Shown: in pieces, positions 33,271 to 44,787 of the stretch | Position numbering within the stretch: the stretch's first letter is position 1 | How the letters are laid out: each line of letters starts with the position of its first letter | Assembly: GCA_911728435.2 (NCBI GenBank) | Contig: OU452205.1 | Span: 7,756,260 to 7,820,259, forward strand | DNA: 64,000 nucleotides | Direction: 5' to 3' | From: Apoderus coryli | Taxonomy: Eukaryota; Arthropoda; Insecta; Coleoptera; Attelabidae | Program-made: the position numbers and the translations under genes | The notes under the pieces: generated by a model | The model's input: the letters and a program-made list of their open reading frames with translations, nothing else | Told to the model about the DNA's origin: nothing | Databases searched by the model: none

Positions 33271-33864
33271 AAAATTTCTCAAATTTTTTTTATATACTTT
33301 TTCAGAATTCTAGAAACACAGAAAAATTCAGATGAAAATAATCATGATAACCAAGAATATTCGCGAATAGACACTTCTGAAATGATCTGACATAAATACA
33401 ATCAAAACAAAAACAAATTTTATATTTAGTGCTACATTTTTGGCCTGTTGTGGCGTAATTATTTTCCAATTAATTTGCATTAGGCCGTAGGTTGTTATTA
33501 TTATTTTTTTTTAATAATAAAAAAATAAAATATGAATAAGAAAATGAGAAATAGGGCAAATAAAGGGCAGTCTTAGTAAATATATGGCGAAACGTCGCCT
33601 AAATGAATAAAAGCTATTAGCATAGTCCTTATACCCTAAGAATCCACTCCTATTCATTATAAAAACTGTTTACGTGAAATTCATGAATTTCTTCTACATC
33701 TTTAAACTAATATTAGACACATAAGAAACTACAGATTTCCTTTTAAGGCAAATTTTTTATATCCTACTTTGATGTAGGTATTATTATTTCACGTTATTTC
33801 TCTTCTAATGGAATCAATCAATTTGAAAAATCACAAAGAAAATAAATAACCAAAAAAAAAACAA
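33271..33864. other. No gene seen
   Basis: 33585-33600 holds GGCGAAACGTCGCC, the 3' half of the hammerhead-like family, but the CTGANGA half is not recognisable. Confidence 0.3.
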
Positions 33865-34209
33865 TCAAACAAAACCTGTCTTCATCTGTTGTTGAAACTG
33901 GTACGGGGGTAATTTTTCTTGAATCAACTTGGTACGGAAGTGTGTCGTGATAAGCTGCACTGTCTTCGCAGCTCCCACAATAAAACGCCCTATGTTTAAA
34001 TAGGAGGTTTTCTGAAAACCACGTACCTCTACTTCAATGAAGTAGGTATTATCGTACATGGAAACCAGATTGAAAATACTGGGTACACTTTTAACATCAA
34101 CTTCACGAAATTTGAAGGAAGAATTTATTGAATTCAAATGTAATATATTTTGAACTTTAACAACAAAATCGGCTGGACACAGAACCTGCTTTGCAGAACA
34201 CCAGAACAA
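33865..34209 (-). CDS. Candidate coding exon, unknown family
   Basis: A 115-codon open frame in AT-rich surroundings, ending TGA at 33865. It has no ATG at its left end but does have a pyrimidine-rich tract and acceptor, TTCTGCAAAGCAG|GTTCTG, so an exon starting at 34185 is plausible. Protein text such as YDNTYFIEVEVRGFQKTSYL and LPPYQFQQQMKTG has balanced composition and looks coding. The possible donor (ACAG|GTTTTG) is poor, so it may be a last exon ending at TGA. I do not recognise the family; it could be an exon or a transposon remnant. Confidence 0.35.
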   Translation of the reverse strand: MFWCSAKQVLCPADFVVKVQNILHLNSINSSFKFREVDVKSVPSIFNLVSMYDNTYFIEVEVRGFQKTSYLNIGRFIVGAAKTVQLITTHFRTKLIQEKLPPYQFQQQMKTGFV

Positions 34210-35050
34210 AAAGTGACCGCTTCAAAAACATATCTAAAACATATTGACAGTATACGATACCTATTAAATTGTTCTTGAGTAGGCTCATCGTTTCAAGGAG
34301 ATATTTATGAAAATCAAATACAAATTTGATGGGGAAACAAATAAAGAAATAGGATTAGAATTTTGAAAAACAATAAATAATATGTAGGTATGTGTATCGA
34401 GTAGAAAAATGTGTCCCAGGTGATTCTGAAAAATATAGGTAATAATCAAATTAATTTACTAGAAATTTCAATTTAAATTACCGTAGTATTTTTTAATAAA
34501 ACATTTTTAATGAACATTCATTTAAACTTTTTGAAGTAATTAACCAATTTAATAGTTGCATAAAAACTGCTACACTGTGTTGAACTGATTCACTTCAACT
34601 TCAATCAATCAAACATGACTATATCTATTTGTTTTAATTTAAGAATATTTTTTGGTGTGTAATACGTTAAGTACAAAGAGTCACCGAACAAATTAAATAA
34701 TATGAAGAGCATTAAAGTATCATGTTGCTATGACACTTCATATTTAGTGAATATTATAGTAGTCTTTAGCCGGATACTTATTTGGAATTTGCATCTAACT
34801 ACTCGTAAGTAAATATAGTATAAATTACGGTACAGGTAATAAACCAACTGGAAGATTTATTTCATATGCGTGAGTTATTAACATTAGCACTCATTGAATA
34901 ACATATAGTATCAGACTAAGTGTCATATCAATTATAACTTTTATGAGCAAAATGAAAAGAAAGGAAAAGAAACATAACTCGAATTATAAATCAATTCCTC
35001 TACTCAATATTTATGACAGACGAATATTAGCTATCGAGTAAATCATTCTA
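34210..35050. other. No gene seen
   Basis: AT-rich, no supportable feature. Confidence 0.35.
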
Positions 35051-35053
35051 TAG

Positions 35054-35251
35054 GGTTACAGTTGCACTTCAGCTCTTCTAAACATTCCTGATGATATTAT
35101 GAGAGATTCAGACCAGGAAAAGCTATCTGCTTTGATACTTGTTGATTATTCCAAGGCATTTGACAAAATTAGACATGATAACCTTTTATCAATTTTAAAT
35201 CATTCTGGATTTTCGCCAAGTGCAGTGGAACGATTACTGTTAATCTATTAG
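35054..35251 (+). pseudogene. LINE reverse-transcriptase fragment
   Basis: 66 codons: SCTSALLNIPDDIM, then LILVDYSKAFDKIRHDNLLS, the RT block holding the first catalytic Asp (DYSKAFD) of Jockey/CR1-type LINEs. Both ends are lost. Confidence 0.75.
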
Positions 35252-36609
35252 TTACTATTTTTGTGATAGCTACCTAACAATGTTTTTAATTAACTCGTAG
35301 GTAATGGGAAAAGGCGGAAAACCTTTGAATCCTCGTATTTTTTAAGTTTTTACACAGTCAACAACAAAAAACTAGTAAAGTTTCTTTGTCAAATTCCGCC
35401 TGTAAAGGTCACGTTGCGCATAGCCCCTCTGTAGTCTCTACTAATCAGCTGAACGCCAAGTTACAAAGTGCAACCTCGTATCTTGGTGTTTACTGTGGTT
35501 TTTATAACTTCAAAGATAGTCCTTTTTGATATTTAAACATTCTGCGTCTCTTACAAGCGATTCAATACCTCAGAAGCCGTGCCAATTGCAAAATAAAACG
35601 TTTTAGAGCCCGGTTTGGAGACGTGACGGACCTATCTTCCAGAAATATTACCCTGCTACCATAGGGCATCCACAAACGTGAGATAACGCTCTGCTTCACC
35701 AACGTCAATCTGACTAGCTAGTAATATTTAATACAGGAACGAATAGATTTTAAAGTTTTAATCTTTTATGAAAAAACTACAATATTTTTCGCCAATAAAT
35801 AACTATTATATACATTTATCAAATTTAAAGTTCCCGATTTAAGAATGAGTTTATTAAAGAAGCAAACAGCTAGTGTTTAATAAATTAAGAAAAAAATACT
35901 TAATCCGTATAATAAAGATTAATAACGATGCTTAAAATAATATATGTTATTGTAATTAACTCTCACGTACCTTCTAAATCATACTGAATTTTTAAAAGTA
36001 TAATACATCTAATAAGACATTTTAATAAACTGTGTATTAATGAAAAGTATGAGTGGTGTCTTGATGTAGCATGTAAAGTAAAGTATTTATTAATTTATCT
36101 GCAGGTTTAATGTCAGTTTTAAATTGGTAGATATCAATCAAAATATGTGCGACCGATTTTACATTTTTAATCATTAATTTGTCATCGTGTCTATTTAATT
36201 CAGCATACGCTTGAATTAAGATTCTATATAGGCGCAGCATTCATATTTATACTTGTTTTACATCTTATAGGAGGCCTAAATGAAAACTTGCGTTGTTATG
36301 TATTTATTATTCTTCAGGAAAATATAGTGATGAATCATGAAATTTTTAGTTTGTGATTTAAATTATTAAACGCAAATCTGTTAATTTTATCTGGAAAATA
36401 TTCTAATTAACATACTGACAGTGTGGTGTTTGATAACTGTAATTTGACATTATTCAAAAGGTTTGTTTACAGTTGTATAAACCATATAACTCTTGATTTT
36501 CAATTGGGTATGTATATTTCTCTATTGGATGGAAGTTGGTAGGCAACTGGTGGGAAATATTTAAAGATGCACGTGTAAATTTCCTGGTTGTTGCAAACTT
36601 AAAGCTCAC
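35252..36609. other. Mostly unassigned
   Basis: 35400-35720 is less AT-rich than its neighbours but has no open frame I trust. A minus-strand ORF at 36240-36037 (67 codons) has no motif. Confidence 0.3.
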
Positions 36610-36712
36610 GAAAACAAACGGACGGTAGGCAGATATAGAGAATCAAATTTAGTTTCAATATTGTCCTTTTTGCCGTGATCTTTGGCCGGCCGCCCTCTTC
36701 TTCCTTTAACTT
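36610..36712 (-). CDS. Candidate exon encoding an AT-hook
   Basis: Minus strand: acceptor TGTGTAATAG| at 36713, donor TTTTC|GTGAGC at 36609. The 103-nt segment is open in the frame giving VKGRRGRPAKDHGKKDN, whose GRRGRP core is a classical AT-hook (minor-groove binding). Intron phase would be 1 in and 2 out. No partner exon was found, so this rests on motif plus splice signals. Confidence 0.3.
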
Positions 36713-37410
36713 CTATTACACAGAATGCATCCAACACAATAACTCCTTATTTGCAGCACAAAATAAAATTTTAAATATAACCGTTGCGAAGGACAAAACG
36801 GCGGCGGTGCTGCATATTCAACAGTCACAAAATTAATAATAATAATTTCCCTTACAACAAAATGCACATTTAGTGTCAATTTTTAATTGACCATTAGGAA
36901 GGTCCGTCCTAAAAGGCCACCATACACGCGCAAATTTATTTGAAATTAGTTATACGAAAATGTTCATTGAATTTACCTATGAATTATCGCAATTATAGCA
37001 TGCAATAAATAATACTTGAAAAACTATAAAAAATTTGTTTCGGGATTTTTATTCGATGTTTACAAAATGGGGCAAATCCACGTTTTTTCCCGGTAAATCG
37101 GCGCCTCTGACAACTATTTTTCAATATGACCTCCAACATATGAACAGCTGTAGGGTTAATATTCGCGGCGTTGCCAATTGTAGAGACGGCGTAAATAAAC
37201 AGTTTTGTTAATAATAATAATTAAAATACCTGATAAATAAGTTCATCTGCATAATTGTACATTACTTCTTCGCTTTTGAAAACTGCTAAATGGATATTTT
37301 CGCATATTGAACAACTCCACTAATAACAAAAACCGCAAACACACTAAAATGTCCGATTATTTTACTCAAATGGGTTATTTTTACAACGACTTCTCGCGTA
37401 GCGAAAAAAC
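36713..37410. other. No gene seen
   Basis: Scattered CpG-rich words, such as GGCGGCGGTG at about 36800, but no consistent exon. Confidence 0.3.
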
Positions 37411-38850
37411 CAAATGTTTGAAGAGGCCACCGTTAACTTCACTTTATTTCCGCACTTAATCGCTGAATTTCATCATCACCAATCTCCGTTTCATAGACAA
37501 GTCTTCATGTAGATCACAAAATTTAAACAAACAAATCATAAGTAAGATATTAAAACAAATAAAAATACGGTTAAAAATCTTACGCATTATAATACGATAA
37601 ATATTTTGGGAATTTGTTTTTGCAAAGCAGCAATTTTATTATTAATGAAATCTTAAATATTCACTGTTAATAGCAAAAAATAACAACTAACAACAAACAA
37701 CAAACCTGTTATATTGACATACAAAAAATATTTGACAGTTCACAATTTCCTAAAAACTAAAACATTAGTCGAATTCACGCCATGACCGATTATAACCGGT
37801 TATAAACGGTTTAACTTTTTGCATTCACGCGACCCTGGATGTTGCCGGTTTCACTATGATGACGTCACGAAAAAGCCCTTCATGAACATTATCATTAGCA
37901 CTGTGTTTATTATTATAATAAACACAATATAATTAGCTAATTTGCGCTTCATTTTTCAGGTAACTAGGTTTGTTTTCACAGGCTGCTGAAATCGTCAGAA
38001 ACAGTCTCTATTCTGCGCAAATCAATTACATCGCGTGTCAACAACGTTATGCGCAGAATCCATACTGTTTCTGACAGTTTCCAAGCCTATGAAAACAAAT
38101 CTAGTTACGTGAAAAATTAAGCGCAATTAGCTAATGACAATGTTGAGTTTCACGTTCCTTTTACAAAAAAAAAATCAAGTGAGATGAGCCGTAGGTGATC
38201 ATGTCACATCATTGGTTTGCGCAGAATCCCGACGGTTTCGGACTCTTGTGAAACCACAAAGAAAATATAATGTCACAGCTAACATACACATGTTATCTGT
38301 GATAATGTCATGAAGGTCTTTTTCGTGAGCTCATCATAGTGAAACCGCCAATAATCGTGGTCGCGTGAATGCAAAAAGTTAAACCGGTTATAATCGGTCA
38401 TGGAGTGAATTCGACTTATGTTTTAGTTTACAGGAAATTGTGAACTGTCAAATATCTTTTGTATGTCAATGTAATTTATATGCACAAGTTAAGTAGTGAT
38501 TGATATTTTTTGCCAAGTAAAGATTTCGTTAATAATAAAATTGCTGCTTTGCAAAAACAAATTCCCAAAATATTTATCAGATTATAATGCAGGTTTATAC
38601 CGTAAGATTATTAACCGTATTTTTTATTTGTTTCAATAAACACTTACCTATGATTTGTTTGTTTAAATTTTGTGATCTACATGAAGACTTGTCTATGAAA
38701 CGGAGATTGGTGATGAACAGCAGTTACGTCTACAAATTGAGGGGCAGCGGATCGAATCCGCAATAATTCTGGTGTTTTTGCACGTATCCGAAGTTCAGTG
38801 ATTAAGCGCGTAAATAAAGTAAAGTTAACAGTCGCCTCTTTGAACATTTG
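37411..38850. mobile_element. Large foldback element, 1.44 kb
   Basis: The left arm from 37411 (CAAATGTTTGAAGAGGC) is mirrored by the right arm ending at 38850. Homology runs through ATCACCAATCTCCGTTTCATAG, the CCGGTTATAA block (about 37795 and 38380) and ATGATGA(C/G)nTCACGAAAAAG to the centre. The middle (37938-38250) holds three copies of a unit with GCGCAGAAT, one plus and two minus. The right arm carries about 85 bp (38716-38800) absent from the left, including GCGGATCGAATCCGC. No ORF or diagnostic target duplication. Confidence 0.7.
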
Positions 38851-38870
38851 CTGTTATAGTGGTTTGAAGT

Positions 38871-39433
38871 GCTTGTGTTATTTGCATTTCTGTGTTTTTT
38901 GTTACCCTTTGGGGTTTTCCTTGTCGTGGTCGTCGCGCTGAGTACCTGACATTAAACAAGAAGAGTGAACGAGGAAAACCAAGCGATGCCCAGGAAGTTC
39001 AAAAATCATTCTGTGGTATGTTAGACACATCCGAAAGGTAGGTGCTAACATAGTATTTAATATTTCGCATGATTGCAAGTCACAAAATCATCTACATTTT
39101 CTAAATAATTTTTTACTTTAAATGCTCGGTAAATCGATACACTTGGCATCATGTCGCTGTATTATAACCTTTAAACTAATGTCTAATTTTAACTTCAGTT
39201 GGGCAGGCGGTCATAGGCGTCGTAAAAAGGGAGTTTAATATGATTAAAAAAAATTTATTTTCAGCCTTAATAAAAATGTTGGAAATTTTTTGAAAGGCGA
39301 TTCTGTTAAATCTTATTTTTCTCAACCTCCAGTTAAAATTTTTGTACTGAGTGATAGTTCACCCTGTATAACGAAAAACAGTTATAGTGTAACACCACAT
39401 AGCCAATTTAATATTTTTAACTCATCGTATTTA
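38871..39433 (+). CDS. Candidate two-exon host gene fragment, interrupted by a transposon
   Basis: Exon A ends at 39037 (CCGAAAG|GTAGGT) and reads RGRRAEYLTLNKKSERGKPS and onward. Exon B starts at 39265 after ATTTATTTTCAG| and continues in phase (AG|C = Ser) for 56 codons (LNKNVGNFLKGDS ...) to 39433, where a TIR element begins. After that element, 42200-42229 would continue the exon and ends at a consensus donor, TATAG|GTAAGT, although the joined frame gives TAG as the last codon. No ATG is visible upstream in exon A. Phase match and splice signals favour a real gene; I recognise no family, and chance is not excluded. Confidence 0.28.
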
Positions 39434-39997
39434 CCCAAGTAACATTTATTTAAGGAGGAAGACTTTAAAATTGCCTTAAGGTTATAAATGGGTAATGTGT
39501 GCCTTTTTCTTAAGCCTAAAAACCATACATAGGTAATATATTGTGCTTGTTGGTCTTAGAACTATGAAATCATACATACAGCTTGAAACATGTTTGAAAA
39601 ACGTTAAATCAACTATATATATGAGGAGTTTTAGGACCTAGTAGTCCTAAAACCTTAAGGTTTTGAAATGGTTATAAATAAGGCATTTTTTAGTCACTTA
39701 AATGCCGAAATAAGACTTATAAGTTTTTTTTGCTGCTAGATTAGAACCTAATTATAACTTCGCATTTTTTGCGCCTTTAAGTCATTTAAACAACTTTTCC
39801 ATAACCATGTAGCCCATTTTAAAACTGATTAAAGACTATTTAGTTGAAGCGATGCGTTATAGGTTACTAAATAAGCTTTCTGGCATAACTCAATACTACT
39901 TCCCTTATTTAAAATCTATTTGGTCACTAAGATTATCTTTTAGTCTCGTTTTCGCCTAGACAGAAGGTAACATCAACGTTTTCTGAATCTATACAGA

Positions 39998-40245
39998 ATG
40001 TCTCACGAAAAGCTAGTTCGTAGTGGAAATTTTAAAAGAAAGGTGCGACAGAACTTTCAACGAATTGCTGATGAGCAGGTTAATCAAATTTCAATTTTCA
40101 AAATATTTTAAATAAAAACAGTAATTTCGGGCTGCCTAAGGACCCTCGAACCTTATTGGCTACACCGGATACAAAAATTGAAGTTGATGAAATTGCTGGA
40201 GGGAGGTACTGGCACAATGGTTTACAAAAATGTATTAAGTAGTGT
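39998..40245 (+). pseudogene. N-terminal exons of a CACTA-like transposase protein
   Basis: 39998-40078 reads MSHEKLVRSGNFKRKVRQNF ... ADEQ and ends at a donor, CAG|GTTAAT. A second open stretch reads NFGLPKDPRTLLATPDTKIE then GGRYWHNGLQKCIK and stops. LP-x-D-x-RTLL-x-TP plus GG-x-Y-x-H-x-GL is, as I recall it, the start of animal Tnp2-like (CACTA) proteins. The obvious acceptor (AAAAACAG) gives the wrong phase; CCTAAG|GAC keeps phase but drops LPK. The gene is truncated after these exons. Confidence 0.45.
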
Positions 40246-40429
40246 TACCAAAATACAAAAACAAATTTAAATATTTTGATTAATATAAATATTGATTTTT
40301 AAATCTTCCAAGTTTGAATTTTGGCCTATTCTCTTCAACATAAATGAACTAAATACTAAACCAATGGTGATTGGTTTGTATTATGTCTATTTGACATAAA
40401 GAGAACAAGTAGTTATTTTTACATTCAAT

Positions 40430-40678
40430 TTACAGGTGTCGCAAATTATTGAAATCTGCTGGATCGGAGGTAGGTTGGTAACTACCAACACTATCGCTTT
40501 CTCCATCCGTATCAGCAAGATCTTGCATTCTTTCCTGCTCTCCACAAGCATCCTTGTACGAAGAAAATATTCTTTTAACTATGCAGGTATATGTTTTCCA
40601 ACCTTTGCCAGGTACAGATAATTCGTCATGGACTTTTCCGGCTTCGTATTCCCCTATTTTCCCACATCCTTGGAATAA
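40430..40678 (-). CDS. ORF inside the TIR element, unknown product
   Basis: Acceptor TTTGTCTTTCAG| at 40679 opens an 82-codon exon in phase 0 that ends TAA at 40430. It includes KVHDELSVPGKGWKTYTCIV, a Glu/Asp/Ser-rich stretch and SYQPTSDPADFNNLRHL. Codon-like composition suggests a real last exon, perhaps a second element gene converging on the first. The frame also stays open upstream to 40783. I do not recognise it. Confidence 0.35.
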   Translation of the reverse strand, partial: LFQGCGKIGEYEAGKVHDELSVPGKGWKTYTCIVKRIFSSYKDACGEQERMQDLADTDGESDSVGSYQPTSDPADFNNLRHL

Positions 40679-42229
40679 CTGAAAGACAAATTTTGCCCTC
40701 TTCAATGGTTTGTACCACTTTGAAATGCATATTTTGAAAAAAAACAACAAAATATTAAATTCACGCATAGAAATTGAATGCACGCAGTATTATCAAATTT
40801 TATTGTACCTATTTATGAAATAAAAAAGTTTGATTTTTTGTTGTTTGAACATTTTAAAAATACGTTTAACATTCCTGAAATACCAATACAAGAAAAATCC
40901 CGTTTAGTAAAAACTAAAAACGAACTATAAAAATTAATTCTTTATTAGATATTATTAGCGTTCAATTTGCATTTATTTGGCACAAACCAATCCCTAATGT
41001 CATCTTATTAGAACAAGAAAACTAGGAACATTTTCAGCTTATCAGCGATTATTACTATGTACTTACCGTTTCAATTAAATGACACACTGTATAATAAATA
41101 TGAATAAAAGCTGGCACGTGATCACAACTACTCATCCAAAACAATACTAAACAGGTCGTTAGAAAGTTGCGATGGTGCCACTTTTAAGCTTGAGTGGTAT
41201 AAAGGCAATTATTAGTTCTGAAAAGTGTTATTTAGCATTATTTAGGTTACGAATTTGATCTTAAGGTTATATTTTAGCATATTTTCAGAATTTCAAGCAA
41301 CTTAGGTTATAGTTTGGTTATTTCAAAAGCTTATAAGCATGTGTTTCCTATCGGCCATTTTAAGATTATGACATAGTTAAATAACAAAATATTTTTGAAA
41401 ATATATGTAATTCTGCGTAGTTTTAGGTTCGGGAAACGCATTTTTTTATAATTTTATATTCATAGGTTTCCGTATATTAGAATTTCGACTACTTTTAAAA
41501 ACAAAATATTTCCCTTGTATTTTAAATATAACTAAAAAAAATATTTATACTAATAATATCGATAGCCCATGAATTTTATGCTACTTTTATATAATATTTT
41601 GACAGTAAAATAGAAGGTGCATTAAAATCAGCAATTTGTGTCAGCTATTTCATGCAGTTTTATATCACGTATATTGAATGATAAATAATTATCGTAATTT
41701 ACCATTACAATATTACCTACCAAAGAGTTATTTAACTAGAAATACTACCGTATATTAACCAACTAATCCAAAAATTAGAAGCAGTCTGTAATATATTTTA
41801 CTTAATAGTTTTAAGACTGCTTTCCGCAGATCAACTATTTACTAATAGGTTGTAGTTGATAATTCGCAAGGAGCTAGTTAGAACCTTTTAGTGGCTAAAT
41901 TAGAACTTTAAACCTGTGATTCATGGGTTATAATTCAGTTATATATTGGCTAGTGAGGATATATAAAGGTTATATTATAGCTGCACAAATATTCAATATT
42001 TAACCTTAAGGTTCTGAAATGTCGACAACTTTTAGGTTAGCAGGAGGTTCTGTAGCGTGGGCCCTTTTGGTCACCAGGAGTTTGTGTAGCCGGCTAGAGG
42101 AGGTTGTTTTATACCTAATGGCATATGTAAACAAAATCCATAAAGTGGTTCTAGAACCAATATACAACCTTCCTAGAACTATATTTTGTTACTTGGGTAG
42201 GCTTACTCCAACAGAGCGAGTACCTATAG

Positions 42230-42633
42230 GTAAGTTTCGAAAAACAAATATTTTGCCTAAAAATTATGATGTTTAATTTATTCAAAAAGGACACTATTGA
42301 AGCATCCTGCCTATTAAAACAGTCGTAGAACAAGGATATTAGTGTGAAACTCGCATGTTCGTTGTACAATATACTATTTCGATCTCATTTGTCACGTGTC
42401 AGATCCATGAAATTAAAAAAAAAAGCCGCCAATGTTTAAGGGGATTTATTTCTTGTTTGTTGTTGCTATGGAAACAATCATAAGTTAATTGTTGAAACAT
42501 TTATATGAAAACTAGGAAGTCGTATAATAAATTCTATCACTCATAATGTAGGTCCCGTTTGATGTACTTATTTAATAGTTTTTGAAGTGAATGACAGTCA
42601 AAATTCTGCGAAATAAGTTTACATTTAGAATTG
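42230..42633. other. No gene seen
   Basis: Begins at a consensus 5' splice site (GTAAGT, 42230). The rest is AT-rich and unassigned, leading into the hammerhead-type repeat. Confidence 0.3.
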
Positions 42634-42674
42634 ACCACTGATGATGAAGCTGGGAGCTTCGAAACACGTTTGGT
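42634..42674 (+). ncRNA. Hammerhead-like motif, best-preserved copy
   Basis: ACCA (42634-42637), CTGATGA (42638-42644), a T, a perfect 6-bp hairpin GAAGCT-GGG-AGCTTC, GAAA (42661-42664), CACGTT, TGGT (42671-42674). ACCA/TGGT forms stem I; AC-AC-GT forms a two-pair stem III with a two-base loop; predicted cleavage after U42670. Every invariant core base is present. The extra T before stem II is the one departure from the standard fold. Confidence 0.55.
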
Positions 42675-43847
42675 TTTAATTTTAGTAATCATTGAATATT
42701 ATATTAAACTTATTTCAGGAATTTAGTCTTTCATTCACTTCAAATTAATGATATATTCAGTTTACTTGAGTATGGACTATTTCTTTATAAAATTAATTAT
42801 TTAAGCTATTTTGCAATGTAACATCGACTACTATTTTATAATATCTGGACCTGAAATTTGTGGAAGATGGCTTAGAATGTCTCTGCCCTAAGTATTAGAC
42901 CTCATGTGCATTCTCCGCGAGCCAATCCTATCGTCCAGCTTAATCCATGGACAATGGGGCGACAATGCCCGAGGATGTAGTTCCAATCTATTCCAACGTT
43001 AGCAAACGTGGTTCCAGAATGCATTATTTTCTTCCGTGCTCATTTTCACACAATCTCATTCCCGTGTGATCTCATCCTATCTTGACTTAAAGTCTGAGAC
43101 AGGGCATCTCTTTGATCTTGCTATTTGTGAGGTGCAGGAGGCCCGCTTGACCGGCTTTTTTTATAGGCCATTGGATGCTTATGAGCATGCCTCTGGCACA
43201 TTTTCCATAGCCTGCATATTTTACGAATACGGATCTATAATTGTACCTTTAATGACCAAAACAAAATTAGAATAGGTCAGAATATAATACCAACTTGGTA
43301 TTAAGCAAGAATAACTATTGTAAAACATTTGATAAATATATTTTACTTTGAAGTCATAACAAATGAAATTCTAACGGTATAAAAGAAAACAACATAATTA
43401 ACTGATATTTTTTTTAATCATAATGATTTACAGTGAATACTTAGAAAACATCTAATATACGTACGTATACAACACGTAATATTAAAACATTTTATAAACT
43501 AGCAAGCATATTCTTCGGAATGTTGGTAATATGCAATTAGTAAACGGATTTGACAGGACAAGCGAGGCCCAGTAGATCACGCTTTCGCTGTACTAATCTA
43601 AATTCATATTACGGCCATCTGTAAAATTATTATGAATTGCGTGCTTATATTATTGTATGGGTTTTTTTCGCAAAGGATGCATGCATATGCTTGGTCTATT
43701 TATGATAAATATAAAATGTTACTATATCATTATTATTTTGTAAATATAGCGTTTTCCAAAGGGAAAGATATTATGTTTTTAAACGTCATAGCATCTATTT
43801 CTCAAGATGTAGAAATGGCACTAGCTGTTAGTGTATTTTTAGTATAG
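42675..43847. other. No recognised gene
   Basis: 42840-43230 is less AT-rich and contains an 79-codon plus ORF (43036-43275) with no motif I know. It may be old transposon sequence. Confidence 0.25.
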
Positions 43848-43961
43848 TTTGAGAACAAAGTTTATGGTAGCAGACCCAATACAATAATTTCACAATGTCT
43901 GGGTTACCATGATACTGTATTCCAGGCTGAAGTTCTGGCTATTGATTGTGCTGCTGGTTGA
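43848..43961 (+). pseudogene. LINE RNase H fragment
   Basis: 37 codons ending TGA: YGSRPNTIISQCLGYHDTVF then QAEVLAIDCAA. V-F-Q-A-E-(I/V)-x-A-I is the second acidic block of the RNase H domain carried by I/Jockey/R1-type LINEs. Confidence 0.6.
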
Positions 43962-44671
43962 AATAAATATAAATAGGTTTGAGCCACAATAGACCCTCAG
44001 TTGTCGCAATTCAATATTTGATAAAAATAAAATATCGTAACTTTAACACGTAAATTACTAAATAATAGAACGAATCGCTTTGAAACAACTTCAAGCATTA
44101 GCTGAATTTTAGACATTCTATATTTTATGAAACAACCCTGTATTTCCACCGTATTTTATAACAACAAACTGTTATGATGTTTTGAAATTATGGTACGATT
44201 CGTGAGTTGGAGGCTGAACCAGGAAGCCGGCACGTCTCGACACACACAAAGGGTCGTGATCTTTTTCTCTGTGATCATCATCATAATAAAGTATGTACCG
44301 GTGTGAAAACTCACCTCGCCCTGTCAGGATTTTGTTCAGAAATAGTATTCGATTTCTAGTGGTTGGGTTTTTGCCAATAATTACAGACTCTCACTTATCT
44401 TATGGTTTCAGGAATTAGTCTCGATGTTAGACCTACTTGCGCTATTCTCGTATTATTGCCTTTATTTATTTTCAAACGCTGATGAATATTGTCAATGTGG
44501 ACAAATTGGAGATGTAATACTTGAATGCATGTTGAAAAAGGATTTTATTTCCAATTAATATCACGACATTATTAAATAATGAACATGTTTATAAATGTAT
44601 ATACATATAAGCTTATCACGATAAGTAAAACAGAATCGAGAAGATGAAGATTTAAAAAAAATATGTAAAAA
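43962..44671. other. Mariner-type right end at 44140; otherwise unassigned
   Basis: TTTATGAAACAACCCTG at 44124-44140 followed by TA is a right terminus of the CAGGGTTGTTT type. Its left partner is not identified. Confidence 0.35.
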
Positions 44672-44787
44672 AAATAATTCTAGTATTTATTGAGATATTG
44701 GATTCAAATTTAGTGTGTTGCCTCAGCATAAAGAGCTACTTCTTTCCAAAAAACAACACAAAAAACAATTTCTTAATAGCCAAAATA

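Larger units (their letters stand above)
39434..42197. mobile_element. TIR transposon, 2.76 kb, possibly CACTA/En-Spm-like
   Basis: Ends are CCCAAGTAAC and GTTACTTGGG, each flanked by TA. Subterminal and internal words AAGGTTATA / TTAGGTTA recur many times (39478, 41243, 41260, 41302, 41966, 42029), as does AACCTTAAGGTT (about 39650 and 42002). Two plus-strand stretches (39998-40078, 40110-40245) and one minus-strand ORF (40430-40678) appear coding. The superfamily is inferred from memory of similar N-terminal protein text. There is no central transposase core, so it is non-autonomous. Confidence 0.55.

Noticed and set aside
33585..33600. Hammerhead-like motif (GGCGAAACGTCGCC)
   Set aside because: Only the 3' half is present; no CTGANGA partner within range.
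39354..39368. Mariner right terminus (CACCCTGTA) in candidate exon B
   Set aside because: Only 9 bases match and no further terminus sequence or partner is seen; the open frame across it argues for coincidence.
43036..43275. Protein-coding gene
   Set aside because: Open frame in less AT-rich DNA, but no motif, splice signals or start context to support it.
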